Source: Symsagittifera roscoffensis
Taxonomy: Eukaryota > Xenacoelomorpha > Acoela > Convolutidae
DNA length: 64,000 nt
Assembly (NCBI RefSeq): GCF_963678635.1
Contig: NC_087071.1
Span: 9,721,842 to 9,785,841 of the forward strand
Reading direction: 5' to 3'
Position 1 is the first letter of the stretch; every line of letters begins with the position of its first letter. A model generated the notes under the pieces. That model saw nothing but the letters and a program-made list of their open reading frames with translations. It made no database searches and was not told where the DNA came from. Both the position numbers and the translations under genes were made by a program. Shown piece by piece: positions 21,345 through 33,500 of the stretch.

Positions 21345-23290
21345 ATGAGGCGGAGCAGGGTACCGGTGGCTGAAAAAAGATCTACCGAAGCGAAGACAAA
21401 GTATAACTCGTCGCTAAGTAAAACGACATCAATGGGTCCAAAGGTAACAAAGAAGAACTTTTCAGTTAGCATGGTCAACACGAGGAGTAATACAGAGAAC
21501 AGAGCAAGAGAGGGCACGGAAGGGAAACAAGCAGAACCCACGATCGAGATTGAACTAGAGGCACCGGATCAAAGTGTAGATGAAGTGGGAAAGAAAACGA
21601 CAGAGTCAACTCCGATGCCCAATGCGGAAGAACCTAATCCGAAGCCCATGGAGTTCTCACCGATAGACAACGTGGAAGAAACAACAGGCAACACGCCAGA
21701 AACGGTGAAGGACGAGTCTCAAGCAAAGAGAACGTCTTTTACTGAAAGATTGGCGATGATGGTCGGAATGAAATCGAGAGACGCAGCAGTGGTGGAGACG
21801 AAAGCCGAGAAAGGCAAAACATTCGGAACAGTTTCCACGAGAACGACAGACACCGACCAAAACGAGGATCAAATAAGACCGGGAACAGCGACTGACAACA
21901 GGACAACAACGGACCATGGAACAGCTACTCTGGAGCTAGGTGATTTGATGGCGAAGCTAGATCAGATAGACGAGAAACTGAAGCACAGCGAAGAGGATAG
22001 AGACGTGATAAGGAAGGAAATGAGAAACAACAAACATGAGTACCTGGACAGCTATTTCCATCTAGCGAGAGCAACAGAGGAAAAGCTTCAGCAGATGTCG
22101 GGCAAAATAGACACCACTGATGAAGAGCGAGACAAGAACATCAGAAAAGACATGCGAGAAATGAAGCAGCGATATTACGCAGTGAATAGCCAGTTGGGGA
22201 GTTTGGAAACGAGAATGGATACGATGAGTAGGGACCAGGCTGAGAGCTCAAGTGCAATACAGACAAAGTTAGACGCTATCTTGAGGAATTCAACACCACA
22301 AGACAGGCCAGCGGCGGAGCGGACACAAGGTAATAGAGTTGACTTCGTGGAACCACAAAGGAACAAACGACAGTCAACACCGTTACCAGTACCCCGGGAA
22401 GCTGCGAGTACGGCACCGGGGGGGCCAAGGCGATTATGAAAAGTGGAACAGCGAACACAACCAGTGGTCCAGGGGATTCCACGACTCACAACAACGTGGG
22501 ACCGGATGCCATGACATGGGCAAGCACCTGGGAAATGATGAACAGGACACTATACGCCTTCGCCAGAAGGAACACCGACTCGAGTGACAGAGGAAGCAAC
22601 AAATCCAGGAAAACTTTCAAGAAACCGAAAGAATTCAACGATGATTCAGACGGATGCATTGACACTTGGGTAGAAGTCATGAGGTTGCACTTGGAACAAG
22701 ACAACTTGAACGATGAGAGGCAAGCATGCACAGCGATACTGAGCAACCTGGAAGACACGGCATTGAAATGCGTGGTTGCGAAGAAAGAAGAGGAACGCGA
22801 TACAGCGGACAAAATCTTCGAAATATTGTTAAATCGATTCGGCTCAGGCATGAAGGGTCATCAAGCGATGATGCGATTTGAAAAGAGAAGGCAAGGGGAC
22901 GATGAATCGATAAACAGGTTCCTAGATGATCTTGGGAGCTTGAGAAGAAGGAGTGACCCGGAAGAATCTACCAATAGAAGGAACTTCAGCATCGCCTCAA
23001 AGTTCATTGATGGAGTAAAGAGTGATGACTTGAGAACGATGTTAGCAACATACTATACCTTGTCGAAAGACAGTGCACCAACTCCAGAAGAGATGAGGCA
23101 GAAGTCAAGAGAATACATGCTAATGAAACCCAAGAAATACTCGTACTCAGAAATACGCAAGGGGGGAGTCAGCCACAAAGGTCGTCATGGTACAAGCCCA
23201 GAGATGACATGGACAAACGCAGATCATGCGCGAACTTCGGGTCAGCTGACCATCATGTGGCGGATTGCACGACGTACAAGCAGGGCATGA
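21345..23290 (+). pseudogene. gag: gag of copy 1 (one frameshift)
   Basis: Starts at ATG 21345 (MRRSRVPVAEKRST), the first ATG after an AAATAAAGAT stretch and conserved with copy 2. The N-terminal half is charged and Thr/Glu rich. A coiled-coil region follows (KLDQIDEKLKHSEEDRDVIR, then SLETRMDTMSRDQAESSSAI). The frame changes in a G run at about 22414-22423, where copy 2 has no such run. The capsid-like part then reads DTWVEVMRLHLEQDNLNDER and GSGMKGHQAMMRFEKRRQGD. The upstream frame ends at 23290. The zinc knuckles lie in the -1 frame (see the site at 23161). Gag builds the particle that packages element RNA. Only the G-run shift breaks this gag. Confidence 0.85.
23161..23167 (+). promoter_or_regulatory. 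Candidate -1 ribosomal frameshift site, gag to pro-pol
   Basis: GGGGGGA sits in the zero frame as NNG GGG GGA (codons AAG GGG GGA), the X XXY YYZ layout. The upstream capsid frame runs through it and stops at 23290. The -1 frame continues without a stop into both zinc knuckles, protease and RT. The -1 reading from the heptamer (SQPQRSSWYKPRDDMDKRRS) matches one frame of the reversed relic. A simple indel in the G run is the alternative. Confidence 0.45.
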
Positions 23291-26200
23291 AGAGTTTGGG
23301 ATATGCACCCGATGAGGAAGATATGAGCCAGATGGAGGAACACGAGTTCTATAGTGGCTTGATCATCAAAATAGGTGAAAGATGCTTCTTCTGCAACCAA
23401 GAGGGGCACTTCAGGATGGACTGTCCGTTGTTTTGGGAGGCGGTCAAGAATCAGAGTCATCCAAAACACAAGTTGGCATTAGCAGCGGTACAGAACCAGA
23501 GAAATAGACAAGGTGAATTTGAAACGAAAAATCTAGAAACACCAAGTGCGGAACTGCCGACAAAAACAGTGAAAGCTGTAACGCAAGTTAACAGTGCAAC
23601 AGAGGGCACGGCAAGGAACGTTCCAGAGATAAATTATGAGAAGGCGGCGGCGGAAGCTATCAACAAAGTGAAACAGGACCTGGCAGCGAAAGAAATAGAA
23701 CAACGGCTGAAGCAAGAGATCGAAAGACAGAAAATGAACGAAGCATTAAGTTGCTCGCAATCAATACCAGAGGCTGTAGCGGGGTCGACAAAAAATGGAA
23801 ACTGCAACACTGTAAAGATGGTGGCAGGGAAGCCATTCGGTATAACAAAGATCGGGGCAAGAATAATGTCAATAATCACTGTGGGCGGCCATGAGGTAAC
23901 GAGAAACTTGAGCGAACCAAGTGACCAGACAATAATGCACATTGATGTGTACGCAGATTACTTGAGTTGTATAAGCCCACAAACAACATCTAGAGCATTG
24001 AGGGCACTACTCACGAGAGGGGGTAGCAAGTCAGTCCGAGTTGATAACAGGTACACAGAAGCTTATGGTCCACATGAGGTGATGCTAAATATAGATGGGA
24101 TCAACATCTATACGAAAACAATGATAACATGTGATGAAGATCTAATAGGGCAAATCTACGTGGGAAAAGAAGAGTTGAAAGTGAGCTCGATTGGACACTG
24201 CGCCATGCTTGAGGAAGATTCAACGCACATCGGGACAGAGGCAGATGTGACAGCACATGTGCTCGACATAAGTGGCAAGAGGACTCATTTACGTGGGTTA
24301 CTTGATACGGGAGCAGTCTTGAGTGTCATTCCAATCGAAACTTGGGAACGAATGGGCTTCAACAAAAATGATTTGATAGATTCGAGAATACGGTTGTCAG
24401 CTGCAAACAAAGGGGCGCTGCGGGTGTTGGGCAGAACGCCGATAATAGCCCTGAATCTGGGGGAACGCAACCTGTGGATGAGCTTTCTTGTGGTAGAAAA
24501 CCTAGATGAGTCTGACCAATTCATTTTAGGCAGAGACTTCATCAGGAACTTTGATGTAGCGATTGATCTAAACAACGCAATGTTCAGGATACGGAACCCG
24601 GATAGGAGGTACGCAATCAAACCGATAAATTTAATAATGGCAAATGAGACCAAAGCACCGTTATTCTTGAGTAGGAGAGTGAGGCTAAAGGCGAACGAAG
24701 CGGCGATCGTAAGCTTACGAATGAAAAATTACAATGAACTAAGTGACAACAAGCAGGTATGCATTGTCCCAAATCCAAATAGTCAAAGTGCTGCTGTTTT
24801 AGGAAGATCCTTCTTGATAACGAAGAGCGGTCTCTGCGTGAGTGTCTTGTTGAATACCCTTGACATACCAATCACGATACAGAGGGGGAGGAAACTGGGA
24901 TATGCTTTACCCGTAAAAACTCGATATGAAATGACTGAAAACCATAAACAAAATGAAGTTGTTAATTATCCCAATCATAGGGACAGAATTTGTATCTTGA
25001 GACGATTGAACGAAATAAAAGGTTCATCAGGTCTTGTGAAGTCACTTAAGTCAGAGACAGACGATGGGCTATCGAGCTGTTCGAATTTCCCGGAACGGCC
25101 CACACTAGATGAAATGCAGAGTAATAAACCGGTTCTACCGGAAATTGAACATTTAAGCGGCAAGTTAACGGACGAACAGCTCGAAGCCATCAAGGACGTA
25201 CTAGAACGGAACGAAGAAGTTTTTTCAAGACATAAGGCAGACATCGGATGTTGTAATTTTGTTGAGCATGAAATAGAACTTGAGGAAAACGCAATACCGC
25301 ACAGGGAGGGGCCGAGGCGCATGACCCCACACAAATCGGATGCGTGTAGAAAGGAGATTGAAACGCTACTAGAGTATGATATGATAGAACCATTCAAATC
25401 ACCGTGGGCGTGTGGAGTAGTGATGGCCAAAAAGAAAGGCGACCAGTTGAGGTTTTGTTGTGACTTTCGATACCTGAATGATGAGAGCCTCTCGAAGTTA
25501 GGTGATGCAAAATTTTTTACGACTCTTGATTTAGGCTCGGCCTTTTGGCAGGTACCACTCAGGAAGCAGGACAGGGACAAGACAGGGTTTGCCTGCGAGT
25601 TGGGTCTGTTTCAATGGAAACGGATGCCGTTTGGTCTTTGCAATGCCACTGCCACATTTCAGCGGTTGATGGCACACGCGCTGATAGGTGTGACGAAGAA
25701 GTATGGCAACCTGGTAATGTGCTATGTGGATGACGTGGTAATAGCGACACCCACACTGGAAGACCACATTGAGAGACTTGACGAGGTATTTGCGTGTATT
25801 TGCGAGGTCGGGGCTAAAGTGCAAACCATCAAAGTGTGAGATACTCAAGGATTCGATAAAATACTTGGGCAGGATGGTGGACAGACACGGCATCAGACCA
25901 GATCCAGACGCAGTAGAAGCAGTTCTAACTTGGAAATCGCCAAAGACGGAACACCAATTGATGAGCTTCCTGGGTTTTGCAAATTACTACAGAGAATTCA
26001 TCAAGGGCTATGCAGACAAGGTTTACCCGATGAAACAGTTAATGAGACACAAGGGCAAGAAGTTCACGTGGAACAACGCAGCAGAAGAGTCATTCCAGAG
26101 ATTAAGGAAAGAGTTGTGCGAGGCACCAGTACTAGGGATGCCAACAGAGAAGGGGATGTACGTGCTGGATACGGATGCGTCGGTAGTAGCGATTTCTGGA

Positions 26201-27439
26201 ATTCTCCATCAGGAACAAGAGTGGAACAGGAAAACAGTCTTGAGACCAATAGCTTACGGGAGCAAAGTTTTAAGTGACACGGAAATGAAGTACGGGGCAC
26301 CGAAAGCAGAGATGTTCGCGGTGGTTACCTTTGTCGAGAAATATAGAGCATACCTAGGCAGCGAGCCATTCAAGCTGCGAGTCGACAACAGGGCACTAAG
26401 CTGGCTGAAAACGTACTCAATGGACCAAAGTTACATTGGGAGGTGGATAGTTCGCCTGGATGGATACAACATGATAATTGAGCATAGAACACGAGACAAA
26501 CATCAAAACGCTGATAGCTTGAGCAAGAAGACGGAGTTCTACGAAAGTCAAGAACAGAGGGAGGCAGATAGACCTGAGATCAAGGATGGCTTCTCCTTCA
26601 TGGACAAGGAAACGTACGACAGTCTTCCACTCACGAGATGGTTGGACAAATCAGGCAAACCAATAGAAGATCACCCCGAATTACCAAAAGAAAAAACAAT
26701 CTTGAAAAAGAACCAAGGGATGCCGATAGGAATAATGCTCAAGTCAAAGATCGTGAGGGAGACGCTCAAAGCAAAAGGCTATGATCTTAACCAGGTGGAG
26801 ACGGGAGAGGCACAAATAGACGATGACTTAAAGAGGTTACTCGAGAAACTAGCAGATGATAAGCCCGTGATCCAAGAAAATATTAAGGAGGAACCTGAGG
26901 TCACAATACTGCGAAAGAGCGGGATAGTTAGTGATGGAAATACCTCGAAGGTGACTAACCCTGATGGGAAGGAGGTGGTGCAGTCACTGGTTGAAAAAAT
27001 CCCAGCCGACATACTTGAACAGACTCGGGTTAGGAAAAAGAGAGTGGAGTTCAAGGAACAGGCTGAATACCTGGGACTAGGTCAAGAGTCCGGGGAGCGG
27101 TCCACGTCCACGGAGGAAGGAAATACTGAAGGAGGAAATTTGTCCGGGGAGTGTGAAATGTGGGATGAGGACTCGGACGAGAGCAGCGACAATCAAGATA
27201 GTCTCTGTATGATATTGGCAGAAGAAAAGATTAGACACAGCGACAGGGAATTACGAACAGATCCGTCCTCAGGAACCTTCAACTTGGACGCACAGGAAGT
27301 ACGAGGAGGTGAAGAACTTGAAAGAATTGCAGTTTCGAGGAAACCATTCAGGGAACTATTATGCAACTCAAATGTCAGAAGAAATCTGGTGCCAGAAGAT
27401 GACATGAAGATAGTAAAGAGGATAGTATCATCGCACTGA
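23161..27439 (+). pseudogene. pol: Zinc knuckles, protease, RT and RNase H of copy 1
   Basis: In order: a first knuckle CANFGSADHHVADC (second Cys replaced by Phe), a second intact knuckle CFFCNQEGHFRMDC (CX2CX4HX4C, near 23391), the protease motif LDTGA (24301-24315), RT with DLGSAFWQVPL, PFGLCNATATFQ and an intact YVDD at 25723-25734, and RNase H starting LDTDASVVAISG (near 26166). Breaks: 13 residues of the RT fingers (SVTVKDAYPIPRI in copy 2) are deleted at about 25478, and a short duplication of TATTTGCG shifts the frame near 25795. The Asp pair is kept but the fingers deletion should kill the polymerase. The tail beyond RNase H is a long acidic tether. Confidence 0.9.
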
Positions 27440-30046
27440 AGGAACATGTCAAGGCGAGATATAGGCTGTCGGACCTGATAAGAGCCCAGAAGATTGACAA
27501 GATGACAAGTAACCTCTCCAAATGGATCCGAATGGGGTCCAAGGAGAAAGGGGAACTTGAAGAAGACAGCTACAAGATCCTGAGCCAGTTCTACAAAGAA
27601 AGTAAAGAGTTACTCTATCACACAGCTGACGGGGTGGTAGCATGCAAGAGAAAAAACGAGGAGAAGGTATTACACAAACACAACCTCATCATTTTACCGC
27701 AATTGTATCAGACAGAAGTGCTGATCAGATCGCACGATCAAATGGGGCACCAGGGGATAGACAAGGTGCAACAAAGAATACTTCACAGGTTCGATTGGCC
27801 AGGATTGAGGAAAGCTTGCGAGAGGTGGGTGAATGCATGCCTGGCATATCTGCAAGTGAAAGACCCAAGGAAGATCAAATTCCCGCTCAAGTCGGTGGAA
27901 AGCTCGGAATTTAATGAAGTGGTGCAGACAGACCATCAGAAGATCTGCATGACGGAGTCGGGGTATAACCAGATACTAGTTATAATTGACCACTTCACAA
28001 AGCTGGCAGAAGCGGTGCCGTGTCAGACAGCTTCGGCAGAGGAGACTTGTGACCACTTGATAACCCATTGGATATCGAGGTATGGTTGTCCAATGACTTT
28101 TCAGTCAGACAACGGCAAGGCCTTTGTGGGGGACTTGACTAAGGAATTAATGAAGAGGTCACACATTGCTCAAGCACACTCAACGACTTACCATCCTCAG
28201 ACCAACGGGCTGGTAGAGAGACAGAATAGAACGTTGGTGAACATGCTGAGGGTATACTGCTCAAGGTACATGACAGACTGGGATAAATATATGCCGCAAG
28301 TCGTAGGGGCATACAACAGTACTCAACACTCAACAACGGGCATCAGTCCTTTCATGATGTTGACAGGCAGAGAGAGAGAGCAATGCCCCTGACATTCTTT
28401 CACCCGGAATATGAAGGGAAGAGGACGTCGCCTCAAGCTTACGTGGAAGAAGCGATCAGGAGACAGCAGGAAACAAACGAGCTATGCAGGAGGAGCACTG
28501 CGCAAGCACAAATGAGACAGTGCAAGAAATATGATGAAAGGATATTACAGGCGAAGCCATATGAAGTGGGCCAGTACGTGTGGGTTTTCCAGAATGTCAT
28601 ACCGCCCAAAGGGACGAAGAAACTACTCAAGAAATGGAGAGGACCATTCATGATAACGGAAGTACATCAACAAGGACGGTTCTACCGCTTGAGTACTGGG
28701 CGAGCAGCACATTATGAGAACCTGATGCCTCATTCCCATCCCCAGAGGACTGGTGTATACCAAAGGACATGGAGGGACTAGAGTGCCTACTGGTGGAGCC
28801 AGCATGTGAAGTGAACGAAAAAGGCACCAGAGAGAAGAATGATGGCAATGAGATCTTGAGTTTGGATGACAATGAAAAAATAGAAGCGGACTCTGAAGCG
28901 GAATCTTTTGTGGAAGAAGACTGGAACGATCCGGAGCAAGGTGAGGTGCCGGAGTGGTCAGAACCAGACTTATCAATACCAGCGGGGACAAGGAGTGGCA
29001 ATCGCAAACGCACAGGCATGAGGTATAACAGGTATGGGGACGATTTCCTGATTGATAAGATACAGCCCGACGACCTAGGCAAAGAACTATTAAGTGTGGG
29101 CGAGCTGGCGGCAGATGGTGAATGGCAAATCATCAATGATAATGAACACTACCCACAGGAAGACTACTCGACACCGGAGCGGGAAACGGATTTAGAACAG
29201 AGCGAGATAGAGAGGAGGGAGAATACGAACCTGAGGATATTAGAATGGATGCGCGATGTCAAGAACGGAAGCGAAGAAGGACAAAGCATACAGCAATATG
29301 ACATATCAGCGGGAAAGTACATGGAAACGGGGAATCCTCTTTTCGGCTGGACGGCAACAGACAGCCCGCTCGACATTCCGCCAGATAATTCAGACCCAGC
29401 ATCATCGACGGGGACGTCGATAATTATTTTTGTCCGGGGAGTGGGGGTAGGACTTACCCACACCGAAAATTCAATGATAAAGAAACTCAGGGAAGTGAGA
29501 GAAACGTGCGGACTGGAACTGGATGGGGAGGAGGCCGAGCCTACCATAGGACGGAATTTCAAAACGAAGTTTGAAATACCAAACGAATACTCGGAAAAAA
29601 TCCTGATAACGGATAGTGACTTCATTCTGTCGGACAGGACTAGCGCAATCTGTATCACGGCGGACATGAGTTTCAAATCAAGACTGGAGGCTGACTTCAA
29701 GAGGGAGTACCAGAATGTGGAGTTTATGTTAAGACAGAGACCGGGACTGGGAGGAATGGCCGCGCTTCCACCATCAGTAGCACAAGTCCCGGGCAAATAA
29801 CTGTGCTTCCTAGTGATGAGGGTCAATGACAGGAACACGATCGATCCCGAACCTGTGATGTTGGCACTAACAAGACTAGGAGACTTCATGATTGAAAGAG
29901 GGATAACGGAGGTCTCAATGCCGGTGTATGACCCAAACAGGGACAAATTGAGCCCAAGGGAATTGTACGCTATCCTACACGTGGTCTTCGCAGAAACTGA
30001 GATAATGGTACATCTTCATAAGAAATACTACTTGAGCATCGCCTGA
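27403..30046 (+). pseudogene. pol: Integrase and macro-like C terminus of copy 1
   Basis: This part is in the -1 frame relative to RNase H. The upstream frame ends at 27439 and this one opens after a TGA at 27400. The HHCC finger has HDQMGHQG and CERWVNACLAYLQ, where the last Cys is Tyr (copy 2 keeps Cys). The catalytic DDE set is visible as the Asp of QTDHQ (near 27930), the Asp of SDNGKAF (near 28107) and the Glu of GLVERQNRT (near 28213). A GPF/Y-type end follows (KKWRGPFMITEV, near 28630). A GA-repeat expansion near 28370 and another shift near 28770 break the frame. A TAA at 29798-29800 interrupts the macro-like end. Confidence 0.87.
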
Positions 30047-30526
30047 GTCGGGTACACGGGGGTCTCGATTTGGGCATGAGGGGAGAATCTCGAGTTAGGT
30101 GTGAGGGTACAAAACAGGTAAAGAATCTTAAAGGTGATTGGCATGACAATTAAATTTTAAATGATTGATGGTGCTAAAACATAAAATGAATCTGCATGGT
30201 TTTAGAAAATTTCAATTGAACTATTTTAGTAGGACGAGAAGGAAAGGATTTTAACTATAGTGGTAAAGGGGGTTTTTAGGTTAGGAACATAGCCTGTTAG
30301 TCTAAAATTCGGGTGTTATTTTCAGATTGATTTGGTAAAGTCAAATTGACTACCCAACTGCATTCAATTGAAGAAAGGAAGTCCTTAAACGAAAACGCAA
30401 ATTCAACAACGCTTCAAGAAGTAATACTCAAGTTGCTAATAAATACTCAAGTTGCTCAGGTAAAACTCAAGTTGCTCAGGTAAAACTCAAGTTGCTAATA
30501 CGCAAGATCACCTGGAAGTTACAGAA
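30047..30526 (+). promoter_or_regulatory. Spacer with conserved splice-acceptor-like site, copy 1
   Basis: TTATTTTCAG ends at 30325 and is identical in copy 2. No ATG occurs between it and the start codon at 30527. The last 100 bases hold repeats of AAACTCAAGTTGCTCAGGTA. The layout would suit a spliced or trans-spliced message for the second reading frame. Confidence 0.5.
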
Positions 30527-33500
30527 ATGGCAGATCGATTCTGGAAGTCCATGCCATCGGCTTTGAAAAGGCCCACACTTGATGAGTTGTACAGACGCCT
30601 GAGGGACCTGGATTACACTCAAGTGGATGAGAGAATGGCGGTGATGCTGAATGCCATCCTCCAGTTGGAGGAACAGGGCGAATGCCGGGAGTCTGCGACA
30701 GAAGCGGTTTTGATGGTCGGCTACACCACCGATGGAATATCAAACCAAGAGCAAACCAGATGGCTGTCCTGGAATGTGGATGGAGCAATAAGTGGGTTCG
30801 ACTTGGCAAGGAACCCTGGCTTGAGCAACAATACCGAGTATGGCGCAGGGGAGTTCCCACTACCGATCAGACCATCAGTCAGATCTACAGGCCAGAGCAC
30901 GAGTAAGATGCCATCGATGTCGCGAGCGCAACAAAGGGGGGAAGCGTATCAAGACCTCAGTATCATGAAGAGAGAGCTTGAGAGGACTCAGCGGGAGAGG
31001 AACAAGGCGAACCTCGACCGGGATCAAGCGAAGCTTGAGAGAGATCAGGCGAAACTTGAGAGGGATCAAGCGGTCGTCGAGAAGGACCAAGCGCGGAGGG
31101 AACTGGATATGTTGAAAGCTGAGCATCTACAAGAACAAAGAGTACGAGAGAATGCCGCGAATTGTGAGCAGATGAAGTCGGAGCTTGAGAGGATTCAGCA
31201 ACGACAACGCGAGCTTGACATGCAGAAAGGGGCTAGGCCCAAAGAGCGGATGGTTACCGGCTCAAGGCCAGAGTCGCGTATGGAGGTGGACGAAGCTCCT
31301 AGATCGAAGGGACCATTTAACCTTGATCGTGCGGCTCAAGAGCATATGAATGAGGGGTTGGAGGTGTGGACACCAACTGAATCAACGTCCTCCCTGCGTG
31401 GCCTAGAGACACAAATAATACGCCCATTGATGGACGTCGCGCTGCCTGGATATACCCCAAGTTCAACCCCGAGTAGTAGACAGGTGAGCGGTAGCTCGTC
31501 ACGACTGAAAGAGTTGAACGAGCGGCTACAGCTAAGGAGTCGTGAGAGTTCAGCAAGAGTGGAGCTACCCTCGACGTAGAGGGAGCAACCTGTCAGCAAC
31601 CTGAGTGTGGTGATCTCAAGTTACAAGAATAATACAGAAGGCAGATACCACAGGCACAATCGGATGGATTGGAGCACGGCGCAGAGAGACAGGAGGGATT
31701 GCTTTCATGACGCGGCTTGGGTGGAATACCTCACGCAGCCACGTGTGCCTGAGGGGGCGGTCCACCTGATCATAGGGGACAGCTTGTTGCGGGTGCTGAC
31801 CCGGATTCAATCCCATTGGCAAACGGGGATCTTGAGTTTCGCTGGAGCTGCGACGCCACAGATGTTGGCAACACTTGAAATGCTAGGGATGGCAAGAGTA
31901 TACACGGTAACTCTGATGGTCGGGACGAATGACGTGTCTAGGGGGAGGCAAGGAAGGTGACGAGGCTGCATGACAAGATGAGCTGCATTCTTGAGGAATT
32001 GCGGATTCAAATGGATCCTGCCATTCTCACGGTGTGCACCATTCCTTATAACATGAAAGCGGATCAACATGCGATGGAGATGAACACGAAGGTGCGAAAC
32101 CTGAATGAAATAATCAGGCAGATACACCAAAGGAGCGTCCTCCCCGTTGGACTACTGGACGTAGCCGAGCAGATGGAGCGATCTGCTTTCCCCGACGTTG
32201 CATCCTCGGACGGGATTCACTTTGACAGGCCCAGAGGGGTGGAGTGATTAAATGACGTCTTCCAAAGGCACATTAGCGCGTTGGAGGCAGAGTTGCTAGA
32301 GACGGCCCAAGTAACGTTCGGACCACCCCAAAATCCACCCTTCTTCAACCCGAGAGCTTTGTCCAGTCGCCTGGGAGCGACGGCCGATTCCAGAGACAGT
32401 TCGAGGAAGAGCCGGACCAGGTTGCCAGGCGCCGCACCCATGGAGGCCGAGGAGGCAACGTCATCAACTCCTCAGGGTTCGGTAATATCCTCGGTAGTGG
32501 TGGCGGAGAAAAAGAAACCGGAGAGGCCAGCGGAGACCAGTAGGTCGAGATATGTGGAGAAGTTGAAGGAGCTGGACTTGGAAGATCTGGAGTGCAGGCA
32601 AGAGTTGGCGGAAGCTTTGGGTCTTGAGCGGATGTCACACGAAGACTTAAGTAGACACCAGTGCGTGGACTGGCTGAAGGCTCACGAGACGCATTTCTCA
32701 AGAGCGAAAATAATGGAGACAGCGGATCTGACTGGGATTCCCACGAAATCGGTCATGGGACCCATCAACTATAGGCCTCTCAAGTCGCTGGGGAGTCCGG
32801 GACTCGTGGTGGAGCCTCCCAAGCATCGAACCAGCATTGCCAGGATTAGGTTGGCAACTCCAGCACAGTTGAGGGTGGTGGACAAACTGCTGGACCCGAG
32901 GGAAATGGAACTACCGGACGCCGCGTATGAGGGTACGAGACTAGCAGACGACCCTAGATACGGGAAACCCTGCGGGAACACACAGCTGGCCAAAACCTTG
33001 GCAGTTTATGACAGAGCAGATCCAGCCGCTGCGAGGGTGGTCATCGTGGCGGGATCGGATTTTGAGGGAACGTCTCCCAAGTTATTTTGGCCGGAAACCT
33101 TGATATACTCACTACCGGGAGCGGAGCTAAAGCAGATGTTAACTATGTGGTAGCAATAAAATCGGAGATGCCTTGCGAGCCCGAGCTACTACTGTTTGCA
33201 GGAATGAATGATCACTTGCATGCGACAGGGTTTCTTGAGCAGCTCAAGGGTGATGCACCAGCACCGATGAGGATCTGGGAAGCTATCCAGACGTTATTTG
33301 CAGCAATGAATGAGGTACAAGAGAACGTTGCCTCACGATTTGGCTCCAAGACAAAAGTAGTGTTCACGACGTCCCCCGGGTACGCGAGCATGCCTCCCGC
33401 TCTGCAATTTGTATATGCGGTCTTGATATTGATAGCGGAAGGGAATGGGTGGCGTATTCTGATGGCAGCTCCCAATCGGGAGTTGGAACCAACGAACTTG

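Noticed and set aside
24285-24653. Minus-strand ORFs of 100-320 codons opposite gag-pol and the second polyprotein (for example 29164-29946 and 57388-58362)
   Set aside because: Antisense shadows of conserved plus-strand coding. Ser/Leu/Phe-rich with no motifs.
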